Numbered from the stretch's first letter, positions 48,411-59,118 are shown. The stretch is DNA of 64,000 bases from Butyrivibrio sp. (GCA_016291375.1 JAEEXE010000004.1:58472-122471), one strand, 5' to 3'. A program made the numbers and translations. Notes: generated from the letters alone by a model not told the origin.

Positions 48411-48542
48411 GAATTTAATGTGCTGAGTTTGCACAGCGGCTAAGTCCAACACAACTAAAATTCTTAAGAAATTTCTTTTGACCCGTCTTATAATATGCTA
48501 AAATATTCTTGCTGCTCTGAAATGAGATTAAGGATATAGATT

Positions 48543-49421
48543 ATGATTTTGTATATTTGTATCGCTGCAATTGCAGCGCTTATTATATTATGTATAGCAG
48601 TCATTTACCACGATACACATAACTTTGTTGTTCGTAGCTACGATATAGATACGGACAAGATATCCGGGGACTACACCATGGTTTTTCTTTCTGACCTCCA
48701 TGGATATGTCTACGGGAACAACAATGACAGCCTTATAAAGGCGATTGACGACATTGCTCCTGATGCTGTGATGTGTGCGGGAGATATGTTTATCGGCACT
48801 AGGATCCACGGAAGGATACAGTACGAAGCGGGACTCCATGTGCTTACAGAGCTGGCCGGCAGATACAAGGTGTATATGGCCAACGGCAATCATGAGAAGA
48901 AAATCAAGACATTTACTAAGAAATACGGCAACTTTTATGACAGATACAAGGATACTCTCAAAAGGGCGGGGGTGATCGTTCTTGAGAATGATTCCGTTAA
49001 TATTGAGAATACAGCTATAAGAGTTACAGGCCTCGATCTACCACTTGAGTATTTCAAGAAGATAAGAAAGAGACACATGAATGCCGGTTATATTGATAGA
49101 CTTGTGGGGGCTGCTTTCAAGGACAAATATCAGATCCTTATAGGACACAATCCCCAGTATTTTCCGGAATATGCGGCTTGGGGAGCGGATCTTTCTCTTG
49201 CGGGGCATGTCCACGGCGGCATAATAAGACTTCCTTTTCTTGGGGGAGTTATCTCTCCTTCGATAGCTCTTTTTCCCAAATATGACGGGGGAGAGTTCAG
49301 AATTGGAAACAGGCGTATGATCCTTTCAAGAGGGCTGGGAACGCACACAATCCACGTTAGGATGTTTAATCCCGGAGAAGTTGATGTTATAAGATTACAT
49401 GAGGTAAAAGATGTCACTTGA
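48543..49421 (+). CDS. Membrane-anchored metallophosphoesterase (YkuE/YaeI-like)
   Basis: N-terminal TM; MVFLSDLHGYVYG, CAGDMFIG, MANGNHEKK, LIGHNPQYF, LAGHVHGGIIRLPFLGG. Confidence 0.92.
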   Translation: MILYICIAAIAALIILCIAVIYHDTHNFVVRSYDIDTDKISGDYTMVFLSDLHGYVYGNNNDSLIKAIDDIAPDAVMCAGDMFIGTRIHGRIQYEAGLHVLTELAGRYKVYMANGNHEKKIKTFTKKYGNFYDRYKDTLKRAGVIVLENDSVNIENTAIRVTGLDLPLEYFKKIRKRHMNAGYIDRLVGAAFKDKYQILIGHNPQYFPEYAAWGADLSLAGHVHGGIIRLPFLGGVISPSIALFPKYDGGEFRIGNRRMILSRGLGTHTIHVRMFNPGEVDVIRLHEVKDVT

Positions 49422-50160
49422 GATCAAACTTCAGGTGTTTGAAGGACCTATGGACCTTCTCATGCATCTGATAGATAAAAACCAAATAGATATCTACGAT
49501 ATTCCTATTGTTACCATAACTGAGCAGTACATGGAATATATCAATGCCATGCACAAGGAAGATATGGAAGTTACCAGTGAGTTCCTTGTTATGGCAGCGA
49601 CTCTTATTGATATTAAGTGCAAGATGCTTCTTCCCAAGGAAGTCAATGAAGAGGGTGAGGAAGAAGATCCCAGAGCAGAGCTTGTTGAGAAACTTCTTGA
49701 GTACAAGATGTACAAGTACATGGCTTATGAGCTCAAGGACAGGCAGATGGACGCTGATATGCAGTGGTACAGGCAAAAAGATATTCCGCAGGAAGTAAAG
49801 GAATATGAGGTGCCCATAGATTTCTCAGAGCTTTTGGGAGATGCTACCCTTACCAAGCTTAACTCAATCTTCCAGGAACTTCTTAAGAGACAAGAAGATA
49901 AGGTGGATCCTATTCGTAGTAAGTTTGGTAACATAGAAAAAGAGGAAGTGGATATGGATGCCAAGACTCTTTACATCAAGGCTTATATCCGCGAGCATAA
50001 GAGGTTCAGCTTCAGAAATCTTCTTGAGAAGCAGCACAGCAAGACAGAGATCATTGTTACTTTCCTTGTGGTACTTGAAGAGATGAAGCTTGGAGAGATA
50101 GAGATCGAACAGGAAGATACGTTCGGAGATATTATTATTACTTCGAGAAAGGCAAGTTAA
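49411..50160 (+). CDS. scpA: Segregation and condensation protein A
   Basis: LQVFEGPMDLLMHLIDKNQIDIYDIPI, TSEFLVMAATLIDIKCKMLLPKE. Confidence 0.95.
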   Translation: MSLEIKLQVFEGPMDLLMHLIDKNQIDIYDIPIVTITEQYMEYINAMHKEDMEVTSEFLVMAATLIDIKCKMLLPKEVNEEGEEEDPRAELVEKLLEYKMYKYMAYELKDRQMDADMQWYRQKDIPQEVKEYEVPIDFSELLGDATLTKLNSIFQELLKRQEDKVDPIRSKFGNIEKEEVDMDAKTLYIKAYIREHKRFSFRNLLEKQHSKTEIIVTFLVVLEEMKLGEIEIEQEDTFGDIIITSRKAS

Positions 50161-50165
50161 AAGAT

Positions 50166-50735
50166 ATGACGAGTAGAGAAGGCGCAGCTATTATAGAGGC
50201 CATTCTTTTTGCAATGGGTGATTCTGTTGAGATAAATACCCTGTCTAAAGCGATGGAGATAAGTGTCAGAGAGGTAAAAGATCATATTGATTATCTCAAG
50301 AATAAATACGAGCAGGACGACAGTGGAATAGGTCTTATCGAGCTTGAGAATGCGGTTCAGCTCTGTACCAAGAAGGAAATGTATGAGTATCTTGTTAAGA
50401 TAGCCAAGACTCCCAAGAAGGCAGTGCTTACGGATTCTCTCATGGAGACATTGTCCATTATTGCATACAAACAGCCTATAACAAGGCTTGAAGTAGAGAA
50501 GATAAGAGGAGTTAACAGTGATCATGCGGTTAACAGGCTTGTGGAATTTGGGCTGGTAAAAGAGCTGGGAAGGCTTGATGCACCCGGAAGACCCCTTCTG
50601 TTTGGTACTACGGAAGAGTTCCTTAGAAGCTTTGGAGTAAGGTCTCTCGAGGAGCTTCCTACCATAGGAACCGTGCAGGTTGAGGAATTTAAGGCTCAGG
50701 CAGAAAAAGAGATTGATGTAAAACTTGATATTTAA
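50166..50735 (+). CDS. scpB: Segregation and condensation protein B
   Basis: IIEAILFAMGDSVEINTLSKAM, TDSLMETLSIIAYKQPITRLEVEKIRGVNSDHAVNRLVEFGLVKELGRLDAPGRPLLFGTTEEFLRSFGV. Confidence 0.96.
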   Translation: MTSREGAAIIEAILFAMGDSVEINTLSKAMEISVREVKDHIDYLKNKYEQDDSGIGLIELENAVQLCTKKEMYEYLVKIAKTPKKAVLTDSLMETLSIIAYKQPITRLEVEKIRGVNSDHAVNRLVEFGLVKELGRLDAPGRPLLFGTTEEFLRSFGVRSLEELPTIGTVQVEEFKAQAEKEIDVKLDI

Positions 50736-50879
50736 GTGTCTTTTATAGAGGGTAAACGCCGAAAAAAATGTGCGTTTTCCCTTTTTTTTTGGAGCTTTTA
50801 TGTTATACTATACTCTGTGTTAAGTTGCGTTCATTTTAGGAATAAGCATTACTTAAATATATTTACGGAGGTTAAAAAA

Positions 50880-52310
50880 ATGAGTAGTTCTTCACAAGCG
50901 AGTCAGAGAATTAACTCTTTGCTCGACGAAAACAGTTTCGTTGAAATTGGTGCTCTTGTGACAGCCAGAAACACAGATTTCAATCTGAAACAGGAAGAAA
51001 CACCATCAGACGGCGTTGTTACCGGTTATGGTGTTATCGACGGTAATCTGGTGTATGTATACAGCCAGGATGCGTCAGTACTTGGCGGATCTATCGGCGA
51101 GATGCATGCTAAGAAGATCGTTCGCCTGTATGAACTGGCAATCAAGACAGGTTCTCCTGTTATCGGTCTTATCGATTCAGCAGGACTTCGTCTTCAGGAG
51201 GCAACAGATGCGCTCAACGCATTTGGCGAGATTTATCTTAAGCAGGTGGAGGCATCAGGTGTTGTTCCTCAGATCACAGCTGTTTTCGGTTCATGTGGCG
51301 GCGGACTTGCTCTGATTCCTTCTATTACAGATTTTACTTTCATGGAGTCTTCTAAGGGTAAGCTTTTCGTTAACTCACCTAACGCTCTTGAGGGTAATTA
51401 TAAAGAGAAGTGTGATACATCGAGCGCAGAGTGGCAGAGCTCCAACACAGGTCTTGTTGATGTTGTGGCTGATGAGGCTTCTATCTACGCTCAGATCAGA
51501 GAGCTCGTATCTCTTCTTCCTTCTAACAACGAGGATGGAGATTCATACGAGGAGTGTTCTGACGATCTTAACAGAGATTGCGAGAATCTTGATGGAGCAG
51601 TTGCTGATCCTTCAATTATCGCAAGACAGATTTCAGATAACGGAATCTTCTTTGAGACAAAGAGAGATTTCGCTAAGAGCATGGTTACAGGATTCATCAG
51701 ACTCAACGGAGCAACTGTTGGTCTTGTTGGTAATCGTACAGCTATGTTCGATGAGAACGGTAAAGAGGCAGAGAAGTTCGGCGATAAGCTTGGCGCACAT
51801 GCTTGCGACAAGGCTGCTGAGTTCGTTAACTTCTGCGATGCTTTCGATATCCCTGTTCTTACACTTACAAATGCAACAGGCTTCTGCACATGCATGTGCG
51901 GTGAGAAGAACCTTGCAAAGGCTGCAGGTAAGCTTGTTTATGCACTTGCCAATGCTACTGTGCCCAAGGTTAACCTTATCACAGGCAAGGCTTTTGGAAG
52001 TGCTTATGTGATCATGAATTCCAAGGCTATCGGTGCAGACGTTACAATCAGCTGGCCTGATGCTCAGATTGGTACTATGGATGCTAACCTTGCTGCTAAG
52101 ATCATCTGCGATGGCAAGGATGCAGATACTGTTTCCAAGACTGCTGCAGAGTATGCACAGCTTCAGAATAATGTGAAGAGCGCAGCTGCAAGAGGATATG
52201 TTGATGAGATCATCGAGGCTGCTGACACAAGAAAGTATGTAATCGGAGCATTCGAGATGCTTTTTACAAAAAGAGATGAGCGTCCTGCCAAGAAACACGG
52301 CACAGTTTAA
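50880..52310 (+). CDS. Acyl-CoA carboxyltransferase (MmdA / propionyl-CoA carboxylase beta / transcarboxylase 12S-like)
   Basis: Carboxyltransferase folds: GVVTGYGVIDGNLVYVYSQDASVLGGSIGEMHAKKI, SAGLRLQEA, TNATGFCTCMCGEKN, GKAFGSAYVIMNSKAIGAD. ATG at 50880 preferred over the extended ORF start. Confidence 0.88.
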   Translation: MSSSSQASQRINSLLDENSFVEIGALVTARNTDFNLKQEETPSDGVVTGYGVIDGNLVYVYSQDASVLGGSIGEMHAKKIVRLYELAIKTGSPVIGLIDSAGLRLQEATDALNAFGEIYLKQVEASGVVPQITAVFGSCGGGLALIPSITDFTFMESSKGKLFVNSPNALEGNYKEKCDTSSAEWQSSNTGLVDVVADEASIYAQIRELVSLLPSNNEDGDSYEECSDDLNRDCENLDGAVADPSIIARQISDNGIFFETKRDFAKSMVTGFIRLNGATVGLVGNRTAMFDENGKEAEKFGDKLGAHACDKAAEFVNFCDAFDIPVLTLTNATGFCTCMCGEKNLAKAAGKLVYALANATVPKVNLITGKAFGSAYVIMNSKAIGADVTISWPDAQIGTMDANLAAKIICDGKDADTVSKTAAEYAQLQNNVKSAAARGYVDEIIEAADTRKYVIGAFEMLFTKRDERPAKKHGTV

Positions 52311-53161
52311 TGAAGGGAGCACTCGTGATGAAACGTAAAATATTAGTTTTAGGCGTTATGCTTAGCTGCCTTCTTTGTTTTACCGGTTGCGGAGAGCAAC
52401 AGCAGGTAGCTCAGAATAACATAGATGCTAACAGATTTTCGCCCGAGGCATACAATGAGGAATCATTGGGTGAGTTGGTAAAAGTCATTGAGGACAATTA
52501 CTTCGAGTCATGGTATTTGGATGGAGTTACACCTGAGAATTTCGAGGAAAAACTTTATCTTAAACTTGGAGCAAACGCCCCTGATGACAGTATGTATGAT
52601 ACATTTAGTAAAGGATACGAGAGCTGGTTTAAGGCTGTTGATGAGATCGGATACAACTCAATCGATTCATTTGCTGATGATATCAGTGTCAAGGGTGTTA
52701 CATATGACATGGACAACAAGAAGGGACTGCTTGTTGTAACCGGTAAGCTTCAGGGAACCAAGCATGCTGCTGACATGGTCATCTATATGGACAACAGAGC
52801 AAATCTTACCGATATCGGCGTAACTGCTGATAAGACAGTGGCTGAGAAGCTTGAGAACGCCGGTCTTAATACTCTTCTTGGAATGGGAATGGCATTTTCC
52901 ATCCTGATCCTTATTTCGCTCATTATTTCTCTTTTCCCTGTACTCTTTGGAGAAAAGAAGAAAAAGAGCAATAAGGCTATTACAGAGAAGGCGATTGATA
53001 ACACAGTTAATCAGATTGCCGAGCAGGAAGATCTTTCAAGTGATGCAGAGCTTGTTGCAGTTATTGCAGCAGCAATCGCAGCGTATGAGGGAAGCGGAAG
53101 CACAGACGGTTTCCGTGTAAGGTCTATCAGAAAAGTAAATAATAATTGGAAAAGATTCTAA
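52310..53161 (+). CDS. OadG-like decarboxylase gamma-subunit lipoprotein
   Basis: Lipobox LLCFTGCG; LLGMGMAFSILILISLIISLFPVLFGEKKK followed by AVIAAAIAAYEGSGSTDGFRVRSIRKVNNNW. Confidence 0.75.
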   Translation: MKGALVMKRKILVLGVMLSCLLCFTGCGEQQQVAQNNIDANRFSPEAYNEESLGELVKVIEDNYFESWYLDGVTPENFEEKLYLKLGANAPDDSMYDTFSKGYESWFKAVDEIGYNSIDSFADDISVKGVTYDMDNKKGLLVVTGKLQGTKHAADMVIYMDNRANLTDIGVTADKTVAEKLENAGLNTLLGMGMAFSILILISLIISLFPVLFGEKKKKSNKAITEKAIDNTVNQIAEQEDLSSDAELVAVIAAAIAAYEGSGSTDGFRVRSIRKVNNNWKRF

Positions 53162-53212
53162 TAAGAACATCGTACACGTCCAAGATATGGATGTGTGATG
53201 AAAGGAGAAACA

Positions 53213-53575
53213 ATGAAGAACTATACAATAACCGTAAACGGAAACGTATATGATGTAACAGTAGAAGAAGGCGCAGGAAGCGTAGCTACTTCTGCACCCG
53301 CAGCAGCTCCTGCAGTCAAGGCACCCGCAGCACCTGTTAAGAAGGCAAGCGCAGGCGCAGGCTCTGTAAAGGTTGAGGCCGGAGCAGCAGGTAAGGTACT
53401 TAAGATCAATGCCAGCGTTGGACAGGCAGTTAAGAAGGGTGACACTGTTATCACTCTTGAGTCTATGAAGATGGAGATCCCTATGGTTGCTCCTTCTGAT
53501 GGAACAGTTGCCAGCATCGACGTAGCTGCAGGTGATGCAGTTGAGGCAGGAACAGTTCTTGCAACTCTTAACTAA
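53213..53575 (+). CDS. Biotin carboxyl carrier subunit
   Basis: MKNYTITVNGNVYDVTVEE, Ala/Pro linker, VITLESMKMEIPMVAPSDGTVASIDVAAGDAVEAGTVLATL. Confidence 0.93.
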   Translation: MKNYTITVNGNVYDVTVEEGAGSVATSAPAAAPAVKAPAAPVKKASAGAGSVKVEAGAAGKVLKINASVGQAVKKGDTVITLESMKMEIPMVAPSDGTVASIDVAAGDAVEAGTVLATLN

Positions 53576-53620
53576 TGTCAGAGAATCATAAATTTGCGTA
53601 AAGAGAAATGAGGATAAAAA

Positions 53621-54763
53621 ATGGATTACGTTGTTAATACATTAACCAATCTCTGGCATCAGACAGCATTTACAACAATGTCACCGGGTAACTATGTCAT
53701 GGTAGTTGTTGCCCTTGTGTTCTTGTATCTGGCTATTGCCAAGGGATTTGAGCCTTTGCTTTTGGTACCGATCTCATTCGGTATGCTTCTTGTTAATATT
53801 TATCCCGAGATTATGGCTGAACCTGTGGGAGGCGCCGCAGGTGGACTTCTCCATTATTTCTATATTTTGGATGAGTGGGCTATCCTTCCTTCACTTATTT
53901 TCATGGGTGTAGGAGCGATGACTGACTTTGGTCCCCTTATTGCCAATCCTATAAGTTTCCTTATGGGTGCCGGCGCTCAGTTCGGTATTTTCGCAGCTTA
54001 CTTCATGGCTATCGCATTTGGTTTCAATGATCAGCAGGCTGCAGCAGTATCAATCATCGGAGGAGCAGATGGTCCTACATCTATCTTCCTTGCATCCAAA
54101 CTTCATCAGACTTCGATCCTCGGACCTATCGCGGTCGCAGCGTACTCATACATGGCGCTGGTACCTATGATCCAGCCTCCGATCATGAAGCTCCTTACAA
54201 CCAAGAGGGAGAGAACTATCAGGATGCAGCAGCTTCGCGAAGTATCTAAGCTTGAGAAGATTCTTTTCCCTGTTATAGTTACTATCGTTGTAAGCATGAT
54301 ACTTCCTACAACTGCACCTCTTATCGGTATGCTTATGCTTGGTAATATCTTTAGAGAGTCAGGAGTAGTTCGTCAGCTTCAGGAGACAGCTTCCAATGCA
54401 CTTATGTACATCGTAGTTATCCTTCTTGGAACTTCTGTTGGTGCTACAACAAGTGCTGAGGCTTTCCTTAACAAGACAACTATTATCATTGTTGTTCTCG
54501 GACTTATTGCTTTTGCTTTCGGTACTGCGGCAGGATGTCTTCTTGGTAAACTGCTTTGCTTCATTACCCGAGGCAAGATCAATCCGCTTATTGGTTCTGC
54601 GGGCGTATCTGCCGTTCCTATGGCAGCCCGTGTATCACAGAAGGTGGGAGCGGAATACGATCCTTCCAACTTCCTTCTGATGCATGCTATGGGACCTAAC
54701 GTTGCCGGTGTTATCGGAACAGCGGTTGTTGCCGGTACATTTATGGCGGTATTTGGTGTATAA
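53621..54763 (+). CDS. oadB: Na+-translocating decarboxylase beta subunit
   Basis: [61 protein letters not shown]. Confidence 0.95.
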   Translation: MDYVVNTLTNLWHQTAFTTMSPGNYVMVVVALVFLYLAIAKGFEPLLLVPISFGMLLVNIYPEIMAEPVGGAAGGLLHYFYILDEWAILPSLIFMGVGAMTDFGPLIANPISFLMGAGAQFGIFAAYFMAIAFGFNDQQAAAVSIIGGADGPTSIFLASKLHQTSILGPIAVAAYSYMALVPMIQPPIMKLLTTKRERTIRMQQLREVSKLEKILFPVIVTIVVSMILPTTAPLIGMLMLGNIFRESGVVRQLQETASNALMYIVVILLGTSVGATTSAEAFLNKTTIIIVVLGLIAFAFGTAAGCLLGKLLCFITRGKINPLIGSAGVSAVPMAARVSQKVGAEYDPSNFLLMHAMGPNVAGVIGTAVVAGTFMAVFGV

Positions 54764-54811
54764 GCACCAATACAATGATTTTTTGATAAATCAGAAAGGA
54801 TGATTACAGAT

Positions 54812-56224
54812 ATGGCAGATATGGTAAAGAAACCAATTCGTATCAATGAGACAGTACTCCGTGACGCTCATCAGTCCCTTATCGCGACTAGAATGCCTAC
54901 AGAGGTTATGCTTCCCATTATTGATACAATGGATCAGGTTGGATATAACGCAGTAGAGTGCTGGGGCGGTGCTACATTCGACGCTTGCATGAGATTCCTT
55001 AAGGAAGATCCTTGGGAGAGACTTCGTAAGTTAAGAGCAGGCTTCAAGAACACCAAGCTTCAGATGCTCCTTCGTGGACAGAATATTTTGGGATACAAGC
55101 ACTATCCTGATGACGTTGTAGATTACTTCGTTCAGAAGTCAATTGCCAACGGTATTGATATTATCAGAATTTTCGACTGTCTTAATGACCTTAGAAACCT
55201 TGAGGCTTCAGTTAAGGCATGTAAGAAAGAGGGCGGACATGCTCAGATCGCTCTTGCATACACACTTGGTGATGCTTATACAGAAGAGTACTGGATGAAT
55301 ATCGCTAAGGATATCGAGTCTATGGGTGCAGATTCTATCTGTATCAAGGACATGGCAGGACTTCTTCTTCCTTACGAGGCAGAGAAGCTTGTTAAGGCTC
55401 TTAAGAGCGCTACAAGTCTTCCTATCGACCTTCATACACATTACACTTCAGGTGTTGCCAGCATGACATACATGAAGGCAGCTGAGGCAGGAGTTGATAT
55501 CATTGACTGTGCTATTTCACCTTTTGCACTTGGTACATCACAGCCTGCTACAGAAGTTATGGTAGAAGCATTTAAGGGACAGCCTTTCGAGACAGGTCTT
55601 GATCAGAAGCTTCTTGCTAAGATTGCTGATCACTTCAGACCTTACAGAGAGGAATGCCTTGCAAGCGGACTTATGGATCCTAAGGTTCTTGGTGTTAATA
55701 TCAAGACTCTTATGTATCAGGTTCCCGGCGGAATGCTTTCTAACATGGTTAGCCAGCTCAAGGAGCAGAACGCAAGCGACAAGTACGACACAGTGCTTGA
55801 GGAGATCCCTCAGGTTCGTAAGGACTTTGGTGAGCCTCCGCTTGTTACACCTTCTTCACAGATCGTTGGTACACAGGCAGTTATGAACGTACTTATGGGC
55901 GAGAGATACAAGGTCGCTACTGATCAGACCAAGGATCTTCTTGCAGGTGAGTATGGTAAGACAATCAAGCCTTTCAATCCTGAAGTTCAGAAGAAGATTA
56001 TCGGCGACAGAGAAGTTATCACATGCAGACCTGCAGACAAGCTTGAGCCCGGACTTAAGAAGTTCGAAGAGGATGTTAAGCAGTGGAAGCAGCAGGATGA
56101 GGACGTTCTTTCATACGCACTCTTCCCTCAGGTTGCTACAGATTTCTTCAAGTATCGTATGGCTCAGCAAACATCTGTTGATGTATCAGAAGCTGATACC
56201 AAGAACGGTGCATATCCTGTTTAA
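54812..56224 (+). CDS. oadA: Oxaloacetate decarboxylase alpha / pyruvate carboxylase subunit B carboxyltransferase (transcarboxylase 5S-like)
   Basis: INETVLRDAHQSLIATRMPTEVMLPI, VECWGGATFDACMRFLKEDPWERLR, LRGQNILGYKHYPDDVV, KDMAGLLLPYEAEKLV, LHTHYTSGVASMTYMKA; no biotinyl domain. Confidence 0.94.
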   Translation: MADMVKKPIRINETVLRDAHQSLIATRMPTEVMLPIIDTMDQVGYNAVECWGGATFDACMRFLKEDPWERLRKLRAGFKNTKLQMLLRGQNILGYKHYPDDVVDYFVQKSIANGIDIIRIFDCLNDLRNLEASVKACKKEGGHAQIALAYTLGDAYTEEYWMNIAKDIESMGADSICIKDMAGLLLPYEAEKLVKALKSATSLPIDLHTHYTSGVASMTYMKAAEAGVDIIDCAISPFALGTSQPATEVMVEAFKGQPFETGLDQKLLAKIADHFRPYREECLASGLMDPKVLGVNIKTLMYQVPGGMLSNMVSQLKEQNASDKYDTVLEEIPQVRKDFGEPPLVTPSSQIVGTQAVMNVLMGERYKVATDQTKDLLAGEYGKTIKPFNPEVQKKIIGDREVITCRPADKLEPGLKKFEEDVKQWKQQDEDVLSYALFPQVATDFFKYRMAQQTSVDVSEADTKNGAYPV

Positions 56225-56249
56225 TTATTGAATTAAATAAACAAGTTAT

Positions 56250-56288
56250 TAAAACGGCTGTTTTTCGTTAAACAGCCGTTTTTTTGAC
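56250..56288 (+). terminator. Rho-independent terminator
   Basis: AAAACGGCTGTTT-ttcgtt-AAACAGCCGTTTTTTT. Confidence 0.9.
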
Positions 56289-56322
56289 GGATAAATATTA
56301 AATAATGTGGTAAAATTAATGC

Positions 56323-58503
56323 ATGAATGAGTTTAAAAGAGGTAGATTCGGTAAAAATAAGATGGATGTGAATGAGCATCATGCCGAAGTGCTGGGTGAA
56401 GCAGAAGCAGGTAGAGAACTGGTATCTCTCGATACTGTAAATGGCTTCAGAGTAAGGCCCGGTCTCTACAGCATGTATGGAGCAACTGCGCTTGAAGAGC
56501 AAAATGCTGTAAACTTCACTGTTTATTCGAATGGTGCTACTTCTATAACACTGCTCTTGTATCACAGAGGCGATGAGAAGCCCTTTGCGGAGATTCCTTT
56601 TCCCAATTGGTATAAGATAGGCAAAGTGTATTCTATGATCGTTTTTGACCTTGATATTGAGACTCTGGAGTACAATTACAGCGTTGACGGTCCTTGGGAT
56701 CCGCAGAAAGGTCTTTTGTTTGATAAGACCAATACTCTTCTCGATCCCTTCGCTAAGGCTGTTTCAGGTCAGCGAATATGGGGCGAGACTACATATGGAC
56801 AAAATGAATACAGAGCAAGAGTAGTAAGAGATTATTTTGAATGGAATGTCACTAGGAATCCTGAGATACCCATGTGCGATTCCATTATATACGAGATGCA
56901 TGTAAGAGGCTTTACCAAGGATAAATCTTCGGGAGTATCCCATGGTGGCACCTTTGAAGGCATAAAAGAAAAGGCTGATTATCTCAAAAAACTTGGTATA
57001 ACAGCCGTTGAACTTATGCCTATTTTTGAATTTGATGAGACAAGAGACAGAAGAGAACACGACGGAAATATTCTCCTTGATTACTGGGGATATAATACCG
57101 TCAGCTTTTTTGCCCCAAATACAAGCTATGCCTGTGAGGCAGAACACAACATGGAAGGGCTTGAACTCAAACAGATGATCAACGCCCTTAAAGCCAATGA
57201 TATTGAGGTTATTTTGGACGTTGTGTTTAATCATACAGCAGAGGGAAATGAGCAGGGCCCTTTTATTTCATTTAAGGGCTTTGACAACAATATATACTAT
57301 CTCCTTACTCCTAACGGTGAGTACTACAATTTCAGCGGATGCGGCAATACCATGAACTGTAATCATCCTATGGTACAGGAGTTTATTGTCCAGTGCCTTA
57401 GATATTGGGTTGAAGAGTACAGGGTAGATGGTTTTAGATTTGACCTTGCAAGTATTCTTGGAAGAGATCAGGATGGGGCTCCCATGGATAGGCCGCCTCT
57501 TTTACAGAGAATTGCGTATGACCCTATTCTTGGTGATGTTAAGCTTATTGCTGAGGCTTGGGATGCCGGAGGCGTATACCAGGTCGGTAACTTCCCTGCC
57601 TGGAAGAGATGGGCTGAGTGGAACGGCAAATACAGAGACGACATCAGATCTTACCTTAAAGGGGATATCTGGGCTGCGCCTGAAGCTGTTAAGAGAATTA
57701 CAGGCTCCATGGACCTATACGGAGGATCATATCTTGGATATGAGTCATCGGTTAACTTTATTACCTGCCACGATGGCTTTACACTTTATGACCTTTATTC
57801 TTATAATGGTAAGCATAACGAAGATAATGGATGGAACAATACGGACGGTGCCAATGATAACAGAAGCTGGAACTGCGGCTGTGAAGGCGATACCGATGAT
57901 CCGGGAGTTCTTGATCTTCGTTTCAGAATGATGAGAAATGCCATTACTGTTCTTATGTGTAGCAGAGGAACACCTATGTTGTGTGCAGGAGATGAGTTTG
58001 GCAATACTCAGTTTGGCAATAACAATGCGTATTGTCAGGACAATGAGATATCCTGGCTTGACTGGAGCCTTATTGAAAAGAACAGGGATTATTATGACTA
58101 TTACAGGAACATAATCCAGTTTAGAAGAAAGCATCCCAGTATCAGAAAGGATTTGGAACCTGCCAAGTGCGGGCTTCCGTTTATTTCGGTGCATACCGAG
58201 AATCCGGATAATGGCAATATAACCAAGGATTCTAAGGTGATATGCATAAGATACGCAGGGTATTATGATAAAAAAGGACATGACGACATAGTATATGTCG
58301 CGATAAACGCTTATTGGGAAGATGTTCAGATCATGCTTCCGGGACCTCCTGCAGGTTCTTATTGGACACTTTGTGCCGATACCGGAGGAGAGGAAGGAAA
58401 GTATTATTTCAACAGACCAAAGCCCTTGGCTTGGAGAAACAAAACCTTAAAAGCAAGGAGCGTAAGCGTATTTACCGTGGCATACGGAGCAGAATATGGC
58501 TGA
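56323..58503 (+). CDS. glgX: Glycogen-debranching / isoamylase-type GH13 enzyme
   Basis: CBM48-like N-terminus, YEMHVRGFTKDKSSGVSHGGTFEGI, VILDVVFNHTAEGNEQGP, VDGFRFDLASILGRD, GDEFGNTQFGNNNAYCQDNEISWLDW. Confidence 0.9.
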   Translation: MNEFKRGRFGKNKMDVNEHHAEVLGEAEAGRELVSLDTVNGFRVRPGLYSMYGATALEEQNAVNFTVYSNGATSITLLLYHRGDEKPFAEIPFPNWYKIGKVYSMIVFDLDIETLEYNYSVDGPWDPQKGLLFDKTNTLLDPFAKAVSGQRIWGETTYGQNEYRARVVRDYFEWNVTRNPEIPMCDSIIYEMHVRGFTKDKSSGVSHGGTFEGIKEKADYLKKLGITAVELMPIFEFDETRDRREHDGNILLDYWGYNTVSFFAPNTSYACEAEHNMEGLELKQMINALKANDIEVILDVVFNHTAEGNEQGPFISFKGFDNNIYYLLTPNGEYYNFSGCGNTMNCNHPMVQEFIVQCLRYWVEEYRVDGFRFDLASILGRDQDGAPMDRPPLLQRIAYDPILGDVKLIAEAWDAGGVYQVGNFPAWKRWAEWNGKYRDDIRSYLKGDIWAAPEAVKRITGSMDLYGGSYLGYESSVNFITCHDGFTLYDLYSYNGKHNEDNGWNNTDGANDNRSWNCGCEGDTDDPGVLDLRFRMMRNAITVLMCSRGTPMLCAGDEFGNTQFGNNNAYCQDNEISWLDWSLIEKNRDYYDYYRNIIQFRRKHPSIRKDLEPAKCGLPFISVHTENPDNGNITKDSKVICIRYAGYYDKKGHDDIVYVAINAYWEDVQIMLPGPPAGSYWTLCADTGGEEGKYYFNRPKPLAWRNKTLKARSVSVFTVAYGAEYG

Positions 58504-59101
58504 TAATAATAATTCAGATGGCAATTTCATAGTCGGCGGTTATGAGTTTATAAGTCAGGAGGACGCTCAAAAAGCGTCTATGGACGAGTCTAAGATAAAA
58601 CTCCTGGAGGCGAGGGTTAATGCAAGCCGCCCTGCTGATATTAAGGCTGTTTATGAAAAAGCTATAGAGAATAAGATATTCAAATCGCCCATAGGTTGGC
58701 AATATCTTGCTAATCTCAGAAATAAGCTTATTGAAAGCGGATATACTGATGATGATATTATACCGATCCCGCTTGGCGTATCTATTACAAGACACTCTGC
58801 TTTTGAAAACCTTGCGGTAAAGCAGAGGGTTAAGCCTGCACCAAGTGAAGAAAAAGTGGACTTTGGTAAAATTTTTTCCATAGTACTTAACGTAGTACTT
58901 GTTATAATGGTTATTGTGATGTTTGTCATAGCGTCCAAGAGCGACAGCGACAACATCATCAACTATAAAAGGAATATAACGAATCGTTATTCGACCTGGG
59001 ATGAGGAGCTTAAGGAAAGAGAAAAAGCGGTTCGGGAGGCAGAAAAAAAACTTGGCATCGAATCACCACGGGTTTATGATGGTGGTAATGGTGAAGACTG
59101 A
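58496..59101 (+). CDS. Hypothetical single-TM protein
   Basis: ORF overlapping the glgX stop by 8 nt, in a tight gene string; hydrophobic IVLNVVLVIMVIVMFVIA. Confidence 0.7.
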   Translation: MADNNNSDGNFIVGGYEFISQEDAQKASMDESKIKLLEARVNASRPADIKAVYEKAIENKIFKSPIGWQYLANLRNKLIESGYTDDDIIPIPLGVSITRHSAFENLAVKQRVKPAPSEEKVDFGKIFSIVLNVVLVIMVIVMFVIASKSDSDNIINYKRNITNRYSTWDEELKEREKAVREAEKKLGIESPRVYDGGNGED

Positions 59102-59118
59102 TTTAGGAGGGACTAACA

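Noticed and set aside
51388-52011. 207-aa + strand ORF and 229-aa - strand ORF (51633-52322)
   Set aside because: Overlap the well-supported carboxyltransferase CDS in other frames.
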